Shown here piece by piece: positions 1 to 6,960 of a stretch of 11,549 bases of DNA. The DNA lies in the NCBI GenBank assembly GCA_018067325.1, contig JAGPUU010000420.1, positions 1-11,549 of the forward strand, read 5' to 3'. Source of the DNA: Amphritea sp. (GTDB taxonomy: Bacteria; Pseudomonadota; Gammaproteobacteria; Pseudomonadales; Balneatricaceae). The position numbers and the translations under genes were made by a program. The first letter of the stretch is position 1, and each line of letters begins with the position of its first letter. The notes below the pieces were generated by a model. The model saw only the letters and a program-made list of their open reading frames with translations. It was not told the DNA's origin and searched no databases.

Positions 1-725
1 TTTGGGCTGTCTTCAGCGGGTCGAAGTAGTTCTGCCAGCATACCAGGATCGTCTTGGTTGTCGGTGTTTTGAGTCGTTGTTGTTTCTGTGGTTGGTAGGG
101 GCAGAGGTTTCTTTAAGTTCAATCGAGCTGGCTCAGCTAGAGATGTGCTCAGAACTAAATCGCTGTCATCGGCTATTGCGACTGAAGCCGGAACTGGAGT
201 GAGCGTTTCTGGATAGCGGTTAAGCCAGATCCAGCAGCCGAGAAGAGCTAGAATAATAATGATTAACGCTAGGATTGCCGTCTGGACCAGCAGGCCGTTG
301 ATATGTTCCTGGTTAGGTTCGGGGTTTAGGTGTAATTCCAGAATTGCCAGAGTCTGTTCTTGTTGGCGGATTAATATTTCCTGCTGAATCAGGTTGTCCT
401 GCTTAATGTCTCCGGCTCTGCCAATAAGGCGGTCCTTGGAGTCTTTGAGGATAATCGCTTCAATATAGGGTTGGCGCACCAGCTGGTTCAGAACAAAGTT
501 AAGGCTGACGGCGTCATCGGAAAGCAGGGCGGGTTTAATCAGTGTTACGGTTTGCTGGCCCAGTAGTTCCCCTTGTTGCTGGGTCTGGTGTTGGGCTGTT
601 TTTCCTGCAACGACTGAAAGATATATTCCGGCCAGCAGTAAGCCTCCCAGCAAGATGCAGGCGAGGGTAAGTATCAGTCGCGTACGCTGATTAGTGAATG
701 CTGCAAAAGGCTGCGGTTTATCCAT
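1..725 (-). CDS. Two-helix inner-membrane protein with AhpA/YtjB-like periplasmic domain (partial, C-terminus outside window)
   Basis: An open frame runs on the minus strand from an ATG at 725 to the left edge without a stop, giving 241 codons. Residues 1-16 are a short basic cytoplasmic tail. Residues about 17-40 form a first membrane helix (LILTLACILLGGLLLAGIYL). Residues 41-146 are a predicted periplasmic segment, and residues about 147-168 a second helix (QTAILALIIIILALLGCWIW). Residues 169-241 are a cytoplasmic, Pro/Thr/Gln/Asp-rich stretch that looks like a linker. The periplasmic part (GQQTVTLIKPALLSDDAV, then QLVRQPYIEAIILKD) resembles the AhpA/YtjB (Smp) family, which has the same helix-domain-helix layout and no established function. 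E. coli YtjB is about 214 residues, so this protein is already longer and may carry an extra cytoplasmic output domain. The Shine-Dalgarno is weak (CGGA about 3 bases before the ATG), but no better start codon lies nearby. The gene is divergent from proA. The reading frame is well supported; the family call is by resemblance only. Confidence 0.62.
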   Translation of the reverse strand, partial: MDKPQPFAAFTNQRTRLILTLACILLGGLLLAGIYLSVVAGKTAQHQTQQQGELLGQQTVTLIKPALLSDDAVSLNFVLNQLVRQPYIEAIILKDSKDRLIGRAGDIKQDNLIQQEILIRQQEQTLAILELHLNPEPNQEHINGLLVQTAILALIIIILALLGCWIWLNRYPETLTPVPASVAIADDSDLVLSTSLAEPARLNLKKPLPLPTTETTTTQNTDNQDDPGMLAELLRPAEDSP

Positions 726-764
726 ATTCCGACGGTTCAGATTCCGGGACAGAAGAACCTGCAG

Positions 765-770
765 ATAATA
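765..770 (-). promoter_or_regulatory. Possible -10 box for the divergent minus-strand membrane protein gene
   Basis: Read on the minus strand this is TATTAT, 5 of 6 matches to TATAAT, and it would give a leader of about 30 bases before the ATG at 725. No good -35 hexamer sits at 16-18 bases; the nearest candidate, TTGCAA, is only about 14 bases away. A T/A-rich stretch lies further upstream. This is a weak prediction. Confidence 0.25.
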
Positions 771-824
771 GCAGTTAAGTTGCTTTGCAAAAACGGCTTT
801 TTTTCGCTTTTACTCTCTCTGTCG

Positions 825-853
825 ATGACCCTTGCTGTTGAGCGGGGTATAAT
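825..853 (+). promoter_or_regulatory. Sigma70-type promoter of proA
   Basis: A perfect -10 box TATAAT at 848-853 is preceded, after a 17-base spacer, by ATGACC at 825-830, which matches four of six consensus -35 bases. A T-rich stretch (about 797-812) lies upstream where an UP element would be. Transcription would start near 860 and give a leader of about 20 bases. This is the clearest promoter in the window, and it may drive the run of closely spaced genes from proA to rodA. Confidence 0.65.
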
Positions 854-870
854 GGCCGGTCTCGACGGAG

Positions 871-878
871 AAGGAAGG
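871..878 (+). promoter_or_regulatory. Ribosome binding site of proA
   Basis: AAGGAAGG ends two bases before the ATG at 881, with a second GGAG at 867-870 ten bases upstream. This purine-rich stretch fixes the proA start. Confidence 0.6.
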
Positions 879-880
879 TT

Positions 881-2137
881 ATGAACGTTAAAGAGTATAT
901 GGCAGAGCTGGGCCAGCAGGCACGCATCGCGTCCCGCGCAATTGCGAAAGCTGATACCAGTGTAAAAAACCGCGCCCTGTTAGCGATGGCGGATGCAATT
1001 GATGCGTCCCGTACTGAATTGGTTGCAGCGAACGCAAAAGACTTGGATCAGGGTCGGGCTAGCGGCCTGGATGATGCGATGCTGGATCGTCTGGAACTGA
1101 AACAGTCTCAAATCGATACGATGATCGAAGGCTTGCGTCAGGTTGCTGCTCTTCCCGATCCGATCGGTGCAATCACCGATATGAACTATCTGCCCAGCGG
1201 TATTCAGGTAGGTAAAATGCGTGTTCCTTTGGGCGTGATTGGTATTATTTATGAATCTCGTCCCAATGTTACCGTTGAAGCAGCCAGTCTCTGTCTAAAG
1301 TCGGGTAATGCGACTATTCTTCGGGGCGGCTCTGAAGCTATTCATAGTAATGCTGCTGTTGCCGAGTGTATTCAAACTGGGCTACAGGCAGTTGGGTTGC
1401 CCGCAGATACTGTTCAGGTTGTTAAAACTACCGACCGTGAAGCGGTAGGTGAGCTGATCACTATGCCAGAATATGTCGACGTTATTGTTCCCCGGGGCGG
1501 TAAAGGACTGATTGAGCGTGTCAGTCGTGATGCTAAGGTTGCTGTCATTAAACACCTGGATGGTATTTGTCACGTTTACATTGATGAAGACGCTGATAAA
1601 ACCAAAGCGATCAATATTGCAATTAATTCTAAAACCCATCGTTATGGCACTTGTAATACGATGGAGACCTTACTGGTGAATGAGGCTTGTGCGGCCAATA
1701 TTCTGCCGGAACTTGCAGAGCGTTATCAGGAGTTCGGTGTAGAGCTGCGTGGTTGTGAAAAAACCTGCGAATTGCTGCCTAATTTAACAGCGGCAACCGC
1801 TGAAGATTGGGAAACTGAGTACCTGGGTCCTATTTTGGCGATAAAGCTGGTTCGCGATATGGATGAGGCTATAGAGCATATTAATCGCTTTGGTTCTCAC
1901 CATACTGATTCTATTATCACTGAAAACTACACTAAGTCCCGCAGCTTTCTGCGAGAAGTGGATTCAAGTTCGGTGATGGTCAATGCTTCTACCCGCTTTG
2001 CTGATGGCTTTGAGTATGGTTTAGGTGCTGAGATAGGCATTTCAACTGATAAAATTCATGCTCGCGGGCCTGTTGGCCTTGAAGGGCTTACCTCGCAAAA
2101 ATATGTGGTGTTGGGCGATGGCCATATTCGCCAGTAA
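881..2137 (+). CDS. proA: Gamma-glutamyl phosphate reductase
   Basis: ProA reduces L-glutamyl 5-phosphate with NADPH to glutamate 5-semialdehyde, the second step of proline synthesis from glutamate, in the cytoplasm. The 418-residue product is full length for the family and has the aldehyde-dehydrogenase fold. The family signature around the catalytic cysteine is seen as [11 protein letters not shown], with Cys258. Other family-typical stretches are [17 protein letters not shown] (residues 118-134), [11 protein letters not shown] (147-157), [11 protein letters not shown] (201-211) and the C-terminal [20 protein letters not shown] (380-399). The start at 881 has a good ribosome binding site and promoter. 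Its partner proB is not in the window. In Pseudomonas proA also stands next to nadD, and here only 6 bases separate the two, so co-transcription is likely. No missing residues or frameshifts are seen. Confidence 0.97.
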   Translation: MNVKEYMAELGQQARIASRAIAKADTSVKNRALLAMADAIDASRTELVAANAKDLDQGRASGLDDAMLDRLELKQSQIDTMIEGLRQVAALPDPIGAITDMNYLPSGIQVGKMRVPLGVIGIIYESRPNVTVEAASLCLKSGNATILRGGSEAIHSNAAVAECIQTGLQAVGLPADTVQVVKTTDREAVGELITMPEYVDVIVPRGGKGLIERVSRDAKVAVIKHLDGICHVYIDEDADKTKAINIAINSKTHRYGTCNTMETLLVNEACAANILPELAERYQEFGVELRGCEKTCELLPNLTAATAEDWETEYLGPILAIKLVRDMDEAIEHINRFGSHHTDSIITENYTKSRSFLREVDSSSVMVNASTRFADGFEYGLGAEIGISTDKIHARGPVGLEGLTSQKYVVLGDGHIRQ

Positions 2138-2143
2138 CTGTAG

Positions 2144-2803
2144 ATGAGCGAATCTGTCAAAGTGTTTATGGGTGGGACTTTTGATCCTATCCATAATGGT
2201 CATCTACGCACTGCGTTAGAAATTGAACAGTGGTTGGGGGTGTCTCAAGTCACTTTGATTCCTTCCAACGCGCCTGTTCATCGGCAGCGGCCTGAGCGAA
2301 CCGGGCAGCAGCGTTTGGATATGGTGCGCCTGGCGGTTATCGACGAGCCGGGACTGTTTGCCGATGATCGTGAGGTCCTGTCGGAAAATGCTTCCTATAC
2401 TGTGTTGACTCTGGAGTCTTTTCGCCGGGAAATCGGCGAAAATGCACCTGTTTGTATGGTGCTGGGGATGGATGCTTATCTGTCTCTGCCACAGTGGGAT
2501 CGCTGGCAGGAACTGCTGACCCTTTGTCATGTGGTTGTGGTTAAGCGTCCCGGTTGGGTTTATGAGCCCTGCGAAAAGATGCAGGAAATTAGCCAGAAAC
2601 ATGAAACTAAAGACTTGCAGCGGTTACTAACATCCCCTGCAGGCCATGTAATTTTTCGCGAGCTGACCCCGTTGGGGATATCGGCTACCCAGATCCGTCA
2701 GCTGATCAGAGAAGGGTGTTCACCACGCTATCTGATACCTGACGCGGTATGGAACTACATACAAAAAAATAAGCTATACGGCTTTAATAATGAAGGTAAA
2801 TAA
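2144..2803 (+). CDS. nadD: Nicotinate-nucleotide adenylyltransferase
   Basis: NadD transfers AMP from ATP to nicotinate mononucleotide to form deamido-NAD, an essential step of NAD synthesis. The 219-residue product begins with the nucleotidyltransferase signature GGTFDPIHNGH at residues 10-20, whose two histidines bind ATP phosphates. It continues with the family stretch LGMDAYLSLPQWDRWQELL (107-125) and closes with ISATQIRQLI (179-188), matching the ISxTxIR nucleotide-binding motif. The gene starts 6 bases after the proA stop with no convincing Shine-Dalgarno, so translation is probably coupled to proA. A GTG at codon 7 is an in-frame alternative, but the ATG keeps the usual length before the GGTFDP motif. 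It belongs to the proA-nadD-rsfS-rlmH run. Confidence 0.95.
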   Translation: MSESVKVFMGGTFDPIHNGHLRTALEIEQWLGVSQVTLIPSNAPVHRQRPERTGQQRLDMVRLAVIDEPGLFADDREVLSENASYTVLTLESFRREIGENAPVCMVLGMDAYLSLPQWDRWQELLTLCHVVVVKRPGWVYEPCEKMQEISQKHETKDLQRLLTSPAGHVIFRELTPLGISATQIRQLIREGCSPRYLIPDAVWNYIQKNKLYGFNNEGK

Positions 2804-2809
2804 TTACTA

Positions 2810-3157
2810 ATGGAAATGGATCAGATAATCAGCGCTGTGCGTGAAGCCCTTGATGATATGAAAGCACGTGACATTGTTGAAATCGATGTTACCAATAAAT
2901 CGACGGTAACTGACCGAATGGTTATTGCCAGCGGAACCTCTAGGCGACATGTGATGTCTATTGGACAGCATGTTCAGGAAGAGATGAAGCGTCAGGGGTT
3001 ACTGCCCTTGGGAATAGAGGGGCTGGATACCGGTGAGTGGGTGCTGGTAGATCTGGGTGAGCTGGTCGTGCACGTTATGATGCCGGATGCCCGTAGCTTC
3101 TATGACCTGGAGCGTCTATGGGGTTTCGATGAAGCAGAGCAGGGTTCTGTTAATTAA
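2810..3157 (+). CDS. rsfS: Ribosome silencing factor RsfS (YbeB/Iojap family)
   Basis: RsfS binds ribosomal protein L14 on the 50S subunit and blocks subunit joining, lowering translation when nutrients are scarce. The 115-residue product has the family hallmarks DVTNKSTVTDRMVIASGTS (residues 26-44), SRRHVMSI (44-51), LLPLGIEG (64-71), WVLVDLGELVVHVM (77-90) and YDLERLWG (98-105). It is about ten residues longer than E. coli RsfS (105), mainly through a short acidic C-terminal tail. The ATG at 2810 is preceded by AAGG at 2793-2796, inside the end of nadD. A second ATG at codon 3 (2816) is possible but farther from that site. The gap to nadD is 6 bases, so the two are likely co-transcribed. 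Confidence 0.95.
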   Translation: MEMDQIISAVREALDDMKARDIVEIDVTNKSTVTDRMVIASGTSRRHVMSIGQHVQEEMKRQGLLPLGIEGLDTGEWVLVDLGELVVHVMMPDARSFYDLERLWGFDEAEQGSVN

Positions 3158-3193
3158 TTTCTCCCTTACGCAATAAGGATTTAGTGTTCTGCC

Positions 3194-3661
3194 ATGAAAA
3201 TACGCCTCATCGCTGTGGGTACCAAGATGCCTGGCTGGGTGACAGAAGGGTTTAACGAATATGTTAAACGCTTACCCCACGAATTTAGTCTTGAGCTGGT
3301 GGAAATTCCATTGGGTCATCGGGGCAAAGGTGCTGATTTAGCCCGTGCTAAGCGGCAGGAGGGTGAGTTGGTGCTGGCGGCGATACCTAAAGGTGATCGA
3401 ATCATCGCGTTGGAAGTGGGTGGCAGAAACTGGAGTACGGAGCAACTGGCTGAACAGGCCGAGCAGTGGCAGATGTCAGGACAGAATGTCTGTCTGCTAG
3501 TGGGAGGGCCAGACGGTTTGTCACCGGAGTGTGTCGCGATTGCTGACCAGAAATGGTCACTTTCAGGGCTGACGTTGCCTCATCCTCTGGTGCGTATTCT
3601 GTTAGCCGAACAGCTTTACCGGGCCTGGAGTATCCTCCAGGGCCATCCATATCATAAGTAG
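3194..3661 (+). CDS. rlmH: 23S rRNA pseudouridine-1915 N3-methyltransferase RlmH
   Basis: RlmH is a SPOUT-class, knotted methyltransferase that uses S-adenosylmethionine to methylate N3 of pseudouridine 1915 (E. coli numbering) in helix 69 of 23S rRNA on the assembled ribosome. The product is exactly the usual 155 residues. It shows the SAM-binding stretch [11 protein letters not shown] (residues 101-111), the knot segment [20 protein letters not shown] (126-145) and the conserved C-terminal end HPYHK (151-155). A 36-base gap separates it from rsfS. An AAGGAT at 3175-3180 is the only Shine-Dalgarno-like sequence and lies rather far (13 bases) from the ATG. The start is nevertheless firm, because [10 protein letters not shown] matches the family N-terminus. 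Confidence 0.96.
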   Translation: MKIRLIAVGTKMPGWVTEGFNEYVKRLPHEFSLELVEIPLGHRGKGADLARAKRQEGELVLAAIPKGDRIIALEVGGRNWSTEQLAEQAEQWQMSGQNVCLLVGGPDGLSPECVAIADQKWSLSGLTLPHPLVRILLAEQLYRAWSILQGHPYHK

Positions 3662-3688
3662 TCAAATAGCCAGTGAAGAATTGCTTAG

Positions 3689-5614
3689 ATGTCAGCATTC
3701 GATAGTCTGAAGGACCATACCAAAGAGGGACGGGTGTTTTTGTCCCGGGCATTGATCGCCTTTGTCGTTGTACTGCTGTTAGTAGGTGTTCTGATTGGCC
3801 GGTTGTATCATCTCCAGGTTATTCAGCATGACAACCTGGCTGCACTGTCTGATGATAACCGGGTTCAGCTCAAACCAGTGGCTCCCACCCGGGGTCTTAT
3901 TTACGACCGTAATGGCACCTTGCTAGCGGAAAATCGTCCCAGTTACAGTGTTACCCTCCTGAAAGAAAAGGTAGGTGATATTGAAGCGACTCTTGCCGAG
4001 CTGCAAAAGCTGATTCCTATTACTGATAGAGAGTTAAAGTCTTTTCGTAAGCGGCTCAAACAGCGGCGTCGACCTTATGAAACCGTGCCTTTAAGATTTC
4101 GTCTTAACGATGATGAGATCGCCCGGATTGCAGTGAACTACCAGCGTTTGCCTGGCGTTCAGGTGGAGGCGGATCTGATTCGATATTATCCTTTCGGTGC
4201 CGGCCTGGTGCATGCGTTGGGTTATGTTGGGCGGATCAATGAGAAAGAGCTGAAGCGGGTTGATTCTACTGACTACAGTGCGACCCATTACATCGGTAAG
4301 CTGGGGATTGAGAAGTTTTACGAGCCCTTGTTACATGGAGATGTCGGCTATCACAAGGTAGAAACTAATGCCCGGGGGCGGGTGATGCGGGTGCTTGAAC
4401 GTGCCGATCCAGTGCCGGGTAAAGATATTGTGTTACATCTGGATATCAGGCTGCAGCAGGCTGCTGAAAAACTGGTAGAGGGGCGTCGTGCAGCGATTGT
4501 TGCTATAGACCCTAAAACCGGCGGGATACTAGCGATGGTTAGTAATCCGGGTTATGACCCGAATCTATTTGTGACTGGTATTAGTACTAAAGCTTACAAA
4601 GCGCTGCGTGAATCACCTGATCTGCCGTTGTTTAATCGGGCGTTACGGGGGCAGTATCCACCGGGCTCTACCATCAAACCAATGGTTGCGATGAGTGTTA
4701 TTGACAGTGGTATTGTCAGTCCTGCCCACACAATACACGACCCCGGTTTCTTTACGCTGACTAAAGGTGGTCGTCACTATCGTGACTGGAAACGCGGTGG
4801 ACATGGCAAGGTTGGGCTGGAGATGGCTATTTATCAGTCCTGTGATGTCTGGTTTTATGATGTATCAAACCGTGCCGGCGTTGATGTGATCTCAAATTAT
4901 CTGGGTAAATTCGGTTTGGGTCAGGTAACCAGTCTTGATCTGCCGGAGGCGCTGCCCGGTATTTTGCCTAGCAAAGCCTGGAAAAAGAAAACCGGTCGTG
5001 GCTCCTGGTACTCTGGAGATACTCTTAATCTGAGTATTGGACAGGGCTGGATGCTGACTACCCCGCTGCAGCTGGCCACCGCTTCAGCGGTGATGGCCAA
5101 CCGGGGTGTCTGGAAGCAGCCGCGGATGTTGAAAGGGGTGATGCAGCATAGTCAGAATGATGGCAATACGATTGTAGATGGCACCATTATTGACATCAGT
5201 GGTCTGGAAGGCACCAGCGCCGTGCTTCCCGATATTAAACTGAAAAATGATAAGTACTGGCAGAAGATAATCGATGCAATGATTGCGGTGGTGCATGGTC
5301 CCAGAGGTACCGCCAGAAAAGTCGGCAAAGGAATCGATTTTCAGATAGCAGGAAAAACCGGTACGGCTCAGGTTGTAGGCATCAAACAGGATGCGGTTTA
5401 TGATGCGGAGAGTCTGTCTGAGCGGCACCGTGACCATGCATTGTTTATCGCTTTCGCGCCGGCAGATAAACCCGAAATCGCTGTCTCTGTTATCGTAGAG
5501 AATGGCGGTGGTGGTTCCAGCACTGCTGCGCCTATTGCTCGAAAAGTTATCGATGCGTTTATGGCGCTAAAACAGCAGGATGCAGACGTGAAAGAACTGG
5601 AAAGGGTTTTATAA
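3689..5614 (+). CDS. mrdA: Penicillin-binding protein 2 (peptidoglycan D,D-transpeptidase of the elongasome)
   Basis: PBP2 crosslinks new peptidoglycan during side-wall growth, working in the inner membrane with RodA, MreB, MreC and MreD. The 641-residue protein has a cytoplasmic tail, one membrane helix at about residues 20-40, a pedestal domain starting at APTRGLIYDRNGTLLAENRP (65-84), and a C-terminal transpeptidase domain. The active-site motifs are visible: PPGSTIKP with nucleophile Ser327 and Lys330, Ser384-Cys-Asp386 at the SxN position (E. coli PBP2 has Ser-Ala-Asp), and Lys556-Thr-Gly-Thr-Ala. Length is close to E. coli PBP2 (633). A weak GAAG lies about 10 bases before the ATG. The stop codon directly abuts the rodA start, fitting the 1:1 complex these two proteins form. 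Pseudomonas genomes name this gene pbpA. Confidence 0.96.
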   Translation: MSAFDSLKDHTKEGRVFLSRALIAFVVVLLLVGVLIGRLYHLQVIQHDNLAALSDDNRVQLKPVAPTRGLIYDRNGTLLAENRPSYSVTLLKEKVGDIEATLAELQKLIPITDRELKSFRKRLKQRRRPYETVPLRFRLNDDEIARIAVNYQRLPGVQVEADLIRYYPFGAGLVHALGYVGRINEKELKRVDSTDYSATHYIGKLGIEKFYEPLLHGDVGYHKVETNARGRVMRVLERADPVPGKDIVLHLDIRLQQAAEKLVEGRRAAIVAIDPKTGGILAMVSNPGYDPNLFVTGISTKAYKALRESPDLPLFNRALRGQYPPGSTIKPMVAMSVIDSGIVSPAHTIHDPGFFTLTKGGRHYRDWKRGGHGKVGLEMAIYQSCDVWFYDVSNRAGVDVISNYLGKFGLGQVTSLDLPEALPGILPSKAWKKKTGRGSWYSGDTLNLSIGQGWMLTTPLQLATASAVMANRGVWKQPRMLKGVMQHSQNDGNTIVDGTIIDISGLEGTSAVLPDIKLKNDKYWQKIIDAMIAVVHGPRGTARKVGKGIDFQIAGKTGTAQVVGIKQDAVYDAESLSERHRDHALFIAFAPADKPEIAVSVIVENGGGGSSTAAPIARKVIDAFMALKQQDADVKELERVL

Positions 5615-6751
5615 ATGGCTGATTTTCAGCGCAGTATGCCGGATGCTCAGCCCCACCTGGCCCGTCGCCGGGGGCTGTGGTCCCACACCCGTCTGGATGC
5701 CTGGTTGTTACTCTTTATTCTAATACTCTGTGGCTATGGCTTACTGGTTCTGTATAGCGCCTCAGGGGGCGATATGGACTATGTCATCCGTCAGGCGATT
5801 CGGATGGCCGCCGGTTTTTTTATCATGATAGTGCTGGCGCAGATGCGGCCCCGGCTGTTTGCTCGCTGGGCGCCCGCATTGTATGTGATTAGTCTGGGGC
5901 TATTAGTGGCAGTTTTGCTATTTGGTGTGGGTGCTAAAGGTGCACAGCGCTGGATTGCGCTGCCGGGATTTCGTTTTCAACCAGCAGAGGTTGTTAAGCT
6001 GGTGCTGCCTTTAATGATTGCCGGTTATCTGGCTAACCGTCCGCTGCCGCCCAGTTTCCGCCATATTATGATTTCACTGGTACTGATCTTTATGCCGGTG
6101 GTGTTGATTATGAAGCAGCCAGATCTGGGTACTTCGTTGCTGATAGCCGCTTCAGGTGTGTTTGTTTTATTACTTTCAGGTATCTATTGGCGCTATATCT
6201 TTGGTGCTTTAGCGGTTGCCGCCACAGGCCTGCCCGGGCTCTGGATGGTGATGAAGGACTATCAGAAGCAGCGGGTATTAACTTTTCTCGACCCGGAAAG
6301 TGATCCTCTGGGAGCGGGTTGGAATATTATCCAGTCAAAAGCGGCCATTGGTTCCGGTGGTATCGATGGCAAGGGGTGGATGTTGGGTACCCAGTCACAG
6401 TTGGACTTTCTACCGGAAAGTCATACCGATTTTATCATCGCGGTGATGGCGGAAGAGCTGGGTATGATCGGGGTGCTGTTATTGCTATTAATCTATCTGT
6501 TGATTATTGCCAGAGGCTTGGTGATTGCGGCTAAAGCTCAGGATAGCTTTGGTCGGCTGGTAGCTGGTAGTGTTACGTTGACATTTTTTGTCTATGTGTT
6601 TGTTAATATCGGCATGGTGTGTGGCTTATTGCCTGTAGTAGGTGTGCCATTGCCGTTAGTGAGTTATGGCGGTACCTCGATAGTGACACTGATGGCGGGG
6701 TTTGGTCTGTTAATGTCGGTGCAGGCGCATAGACAGATGATCAGTCACTAG
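5615..6751 (+). CDS. rodA: Rod-shape SEDS-family peptidoglycan glycosyltransferase RodA
   Basis: RodA polymerises lipid II into glycan strands as the partner of PBP2 in the elongasome. The 378-residue protein has about ten hydrophobic helices and a roughly 27-residue hydrophilic N-terminus. SEDS signatures are present: GAKGAQRWIALPGFRFQPAE (residues 106-125), KQPDLGTSLL (167-176), LTFLDPESDPLGAGWNIIQS (222-241) and FLPESHTDFIIAVMAEELG (265-283). Asp272 in the last motif corresponds to the catalytic Asp262 of E. coli RodA. The C-terminus carries GVPLPLVSYGGTS (343-355). The ATG follows the mrdA TAA with no base between, and GGAAAGGG at 5599-5606 inside mrdA supplies the ribosome binding site. 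Also called mrdB. Nothing is missing relative to the family. Confidence 0.97.
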   Translation: MADFQRSMPDAQPHLARRRGLWSHTRLDAWLLLFILILCGYGLLVLYSASGGDMDYVIRQAIRMAAGFFIMIVLAQMRPRLFARWAPALYVISLGLLVAVLLFGVGAKGAQRWIALPGFRFQPAEVVKLVLPLMIAGYLANRPLPPSFRHIMISLVLIFMPVVLIMKQPDLGTSLLIAASGVFVLLLSGIYWRYIFGALAVAATGLPGLWMVMKDYQKQRVLTFLDPESDPLGAGWNIIQSKAAIGSGGIDGKGWMLGTQSQLDFLPESHTDFIIAVMAEELGMIGVLLLLLIYLLIIARGLVIAAKAQDSFGRLVAGSVTLTFFVYVFVNIGMVCGLLPVVGVPLPLVSYGGTSIVTLMAGFGLLMSVQAHRQMISH

Positions 6752-6845
6752 CGGTTGTCTTATCAGCTAAGAATAAGCATAGTAATTGAGCGGTTTTGTT
6801 GTCAGGACTCTGTGATACAGTCACTCTTTCGACTGATGGTTGTTT

Positions 6846-6875
6846 GAGTCAATGCTATTCGAGTCAGTGTTAATC
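6846..6875 (+). repeat. Two adjacent 15-base direct repeats upstream of mltB
   Basis: GAGTCAATGCTATTC (6846-6860) is followed immediately by GAGTCAGTGTTAATC (6861-6875), with 12 of 15 bases identical. The preceding 15 bases (from 6831) match only about 8 of 15 positions and may be a decayed third copy. Direct repeats in a promoter region can be regulator binding sites, but two copies may also arise by chance. Confidence 0.35.
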
Positions 6876-6917
6876 AAGTAAGGGATGCCAGGTCGCGATT
6901 GTGCCTGGTGAGAGGTC

Positions 6918-6931
6918 AAGGTTAAGACCTT
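6918..6931 (+). other. Small inverted repeat in the mltB leader
   Basis: AAGGT (6918-6922) and ACCTT (6927-6931) can pair around a four-base TAAG loop, and an overlapping alternative pairs AGGTC (6913-6917) with GACCT (6926-6930). It lies about 30 bases before the mltB start. A weaker CCAGG/CCTGG pair sits just upstream (6888-6892 and 6904-6908). No T-run follows, so this is not a terminator. It could be an operator or leader structure. Confidence 0.25.
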
Positions 6932-6960
6932 AATGAAGCAGCCTCAAAAGGTGGAGATAT

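Larger units (their letters stand above)
6752..6960 (+). other. Intergenic region rodA-mltB (209 bases), probable regulatory leader
   Basis: This is the longest gap in the plus-strand gene run and probably carries the mltB promoter, but I cannot assign one with confidence. TTGTCA at 6799-6804 matches five of six -35 bases, yet no matching -10 lies 16-18 bases on. No clear terminator follows rodA: CTTAT/ATAAG around 6761-6779 pairs over only five bases and lacks a T-run. Two short repeats near 6846-6875 and small hairpins further on are listed separately. Very short frames here (for example 9 codons at 6853) show no sign of being genes. Confidence 0.5.

Noticed and set aside
2..202. Plus-strand open frame of 66 codons at the left edge
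   Set aside because: It lies opposite the long minus-strand membrane protein frame (1-725), which has clear helices and family-like motifs. The plus-strand frame shows no recognisable domain and no ribosome binding site.
3402..3752. Minus-strand open frame of 116 codons across rlmH and the start of mrdA
   Set aside because: It covers two well-identified plus-strand genes whose motifs fix the coding frame. The same applies to the other opposite-strand frames at 1382, 2216, 4091, 5084, 7399, 7924, 9250 and 10120.
4838..4846. Ser-Cys-Asp instead of Ser-x-Asn in the PBP2 second motif, as a possible inactivating change
   Set aside because: PBP2 proteins of the elongasome normally have Asp here (E. 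coli has Ser-Ala-Asp), so this is the family form and not a loss.
6761..6779. CTTAT/ATAAG inverted repeat after rodA as a terminator
   Set aside because: The stem has only five A/T-rich pairs with a nine-base loop and no T-run after it.
6853..6882. Nine-codon open frame in the rodA-mltB gap
   Set aside because: It is too short to support, has no ribosome binding site and lies within the direct repeats.
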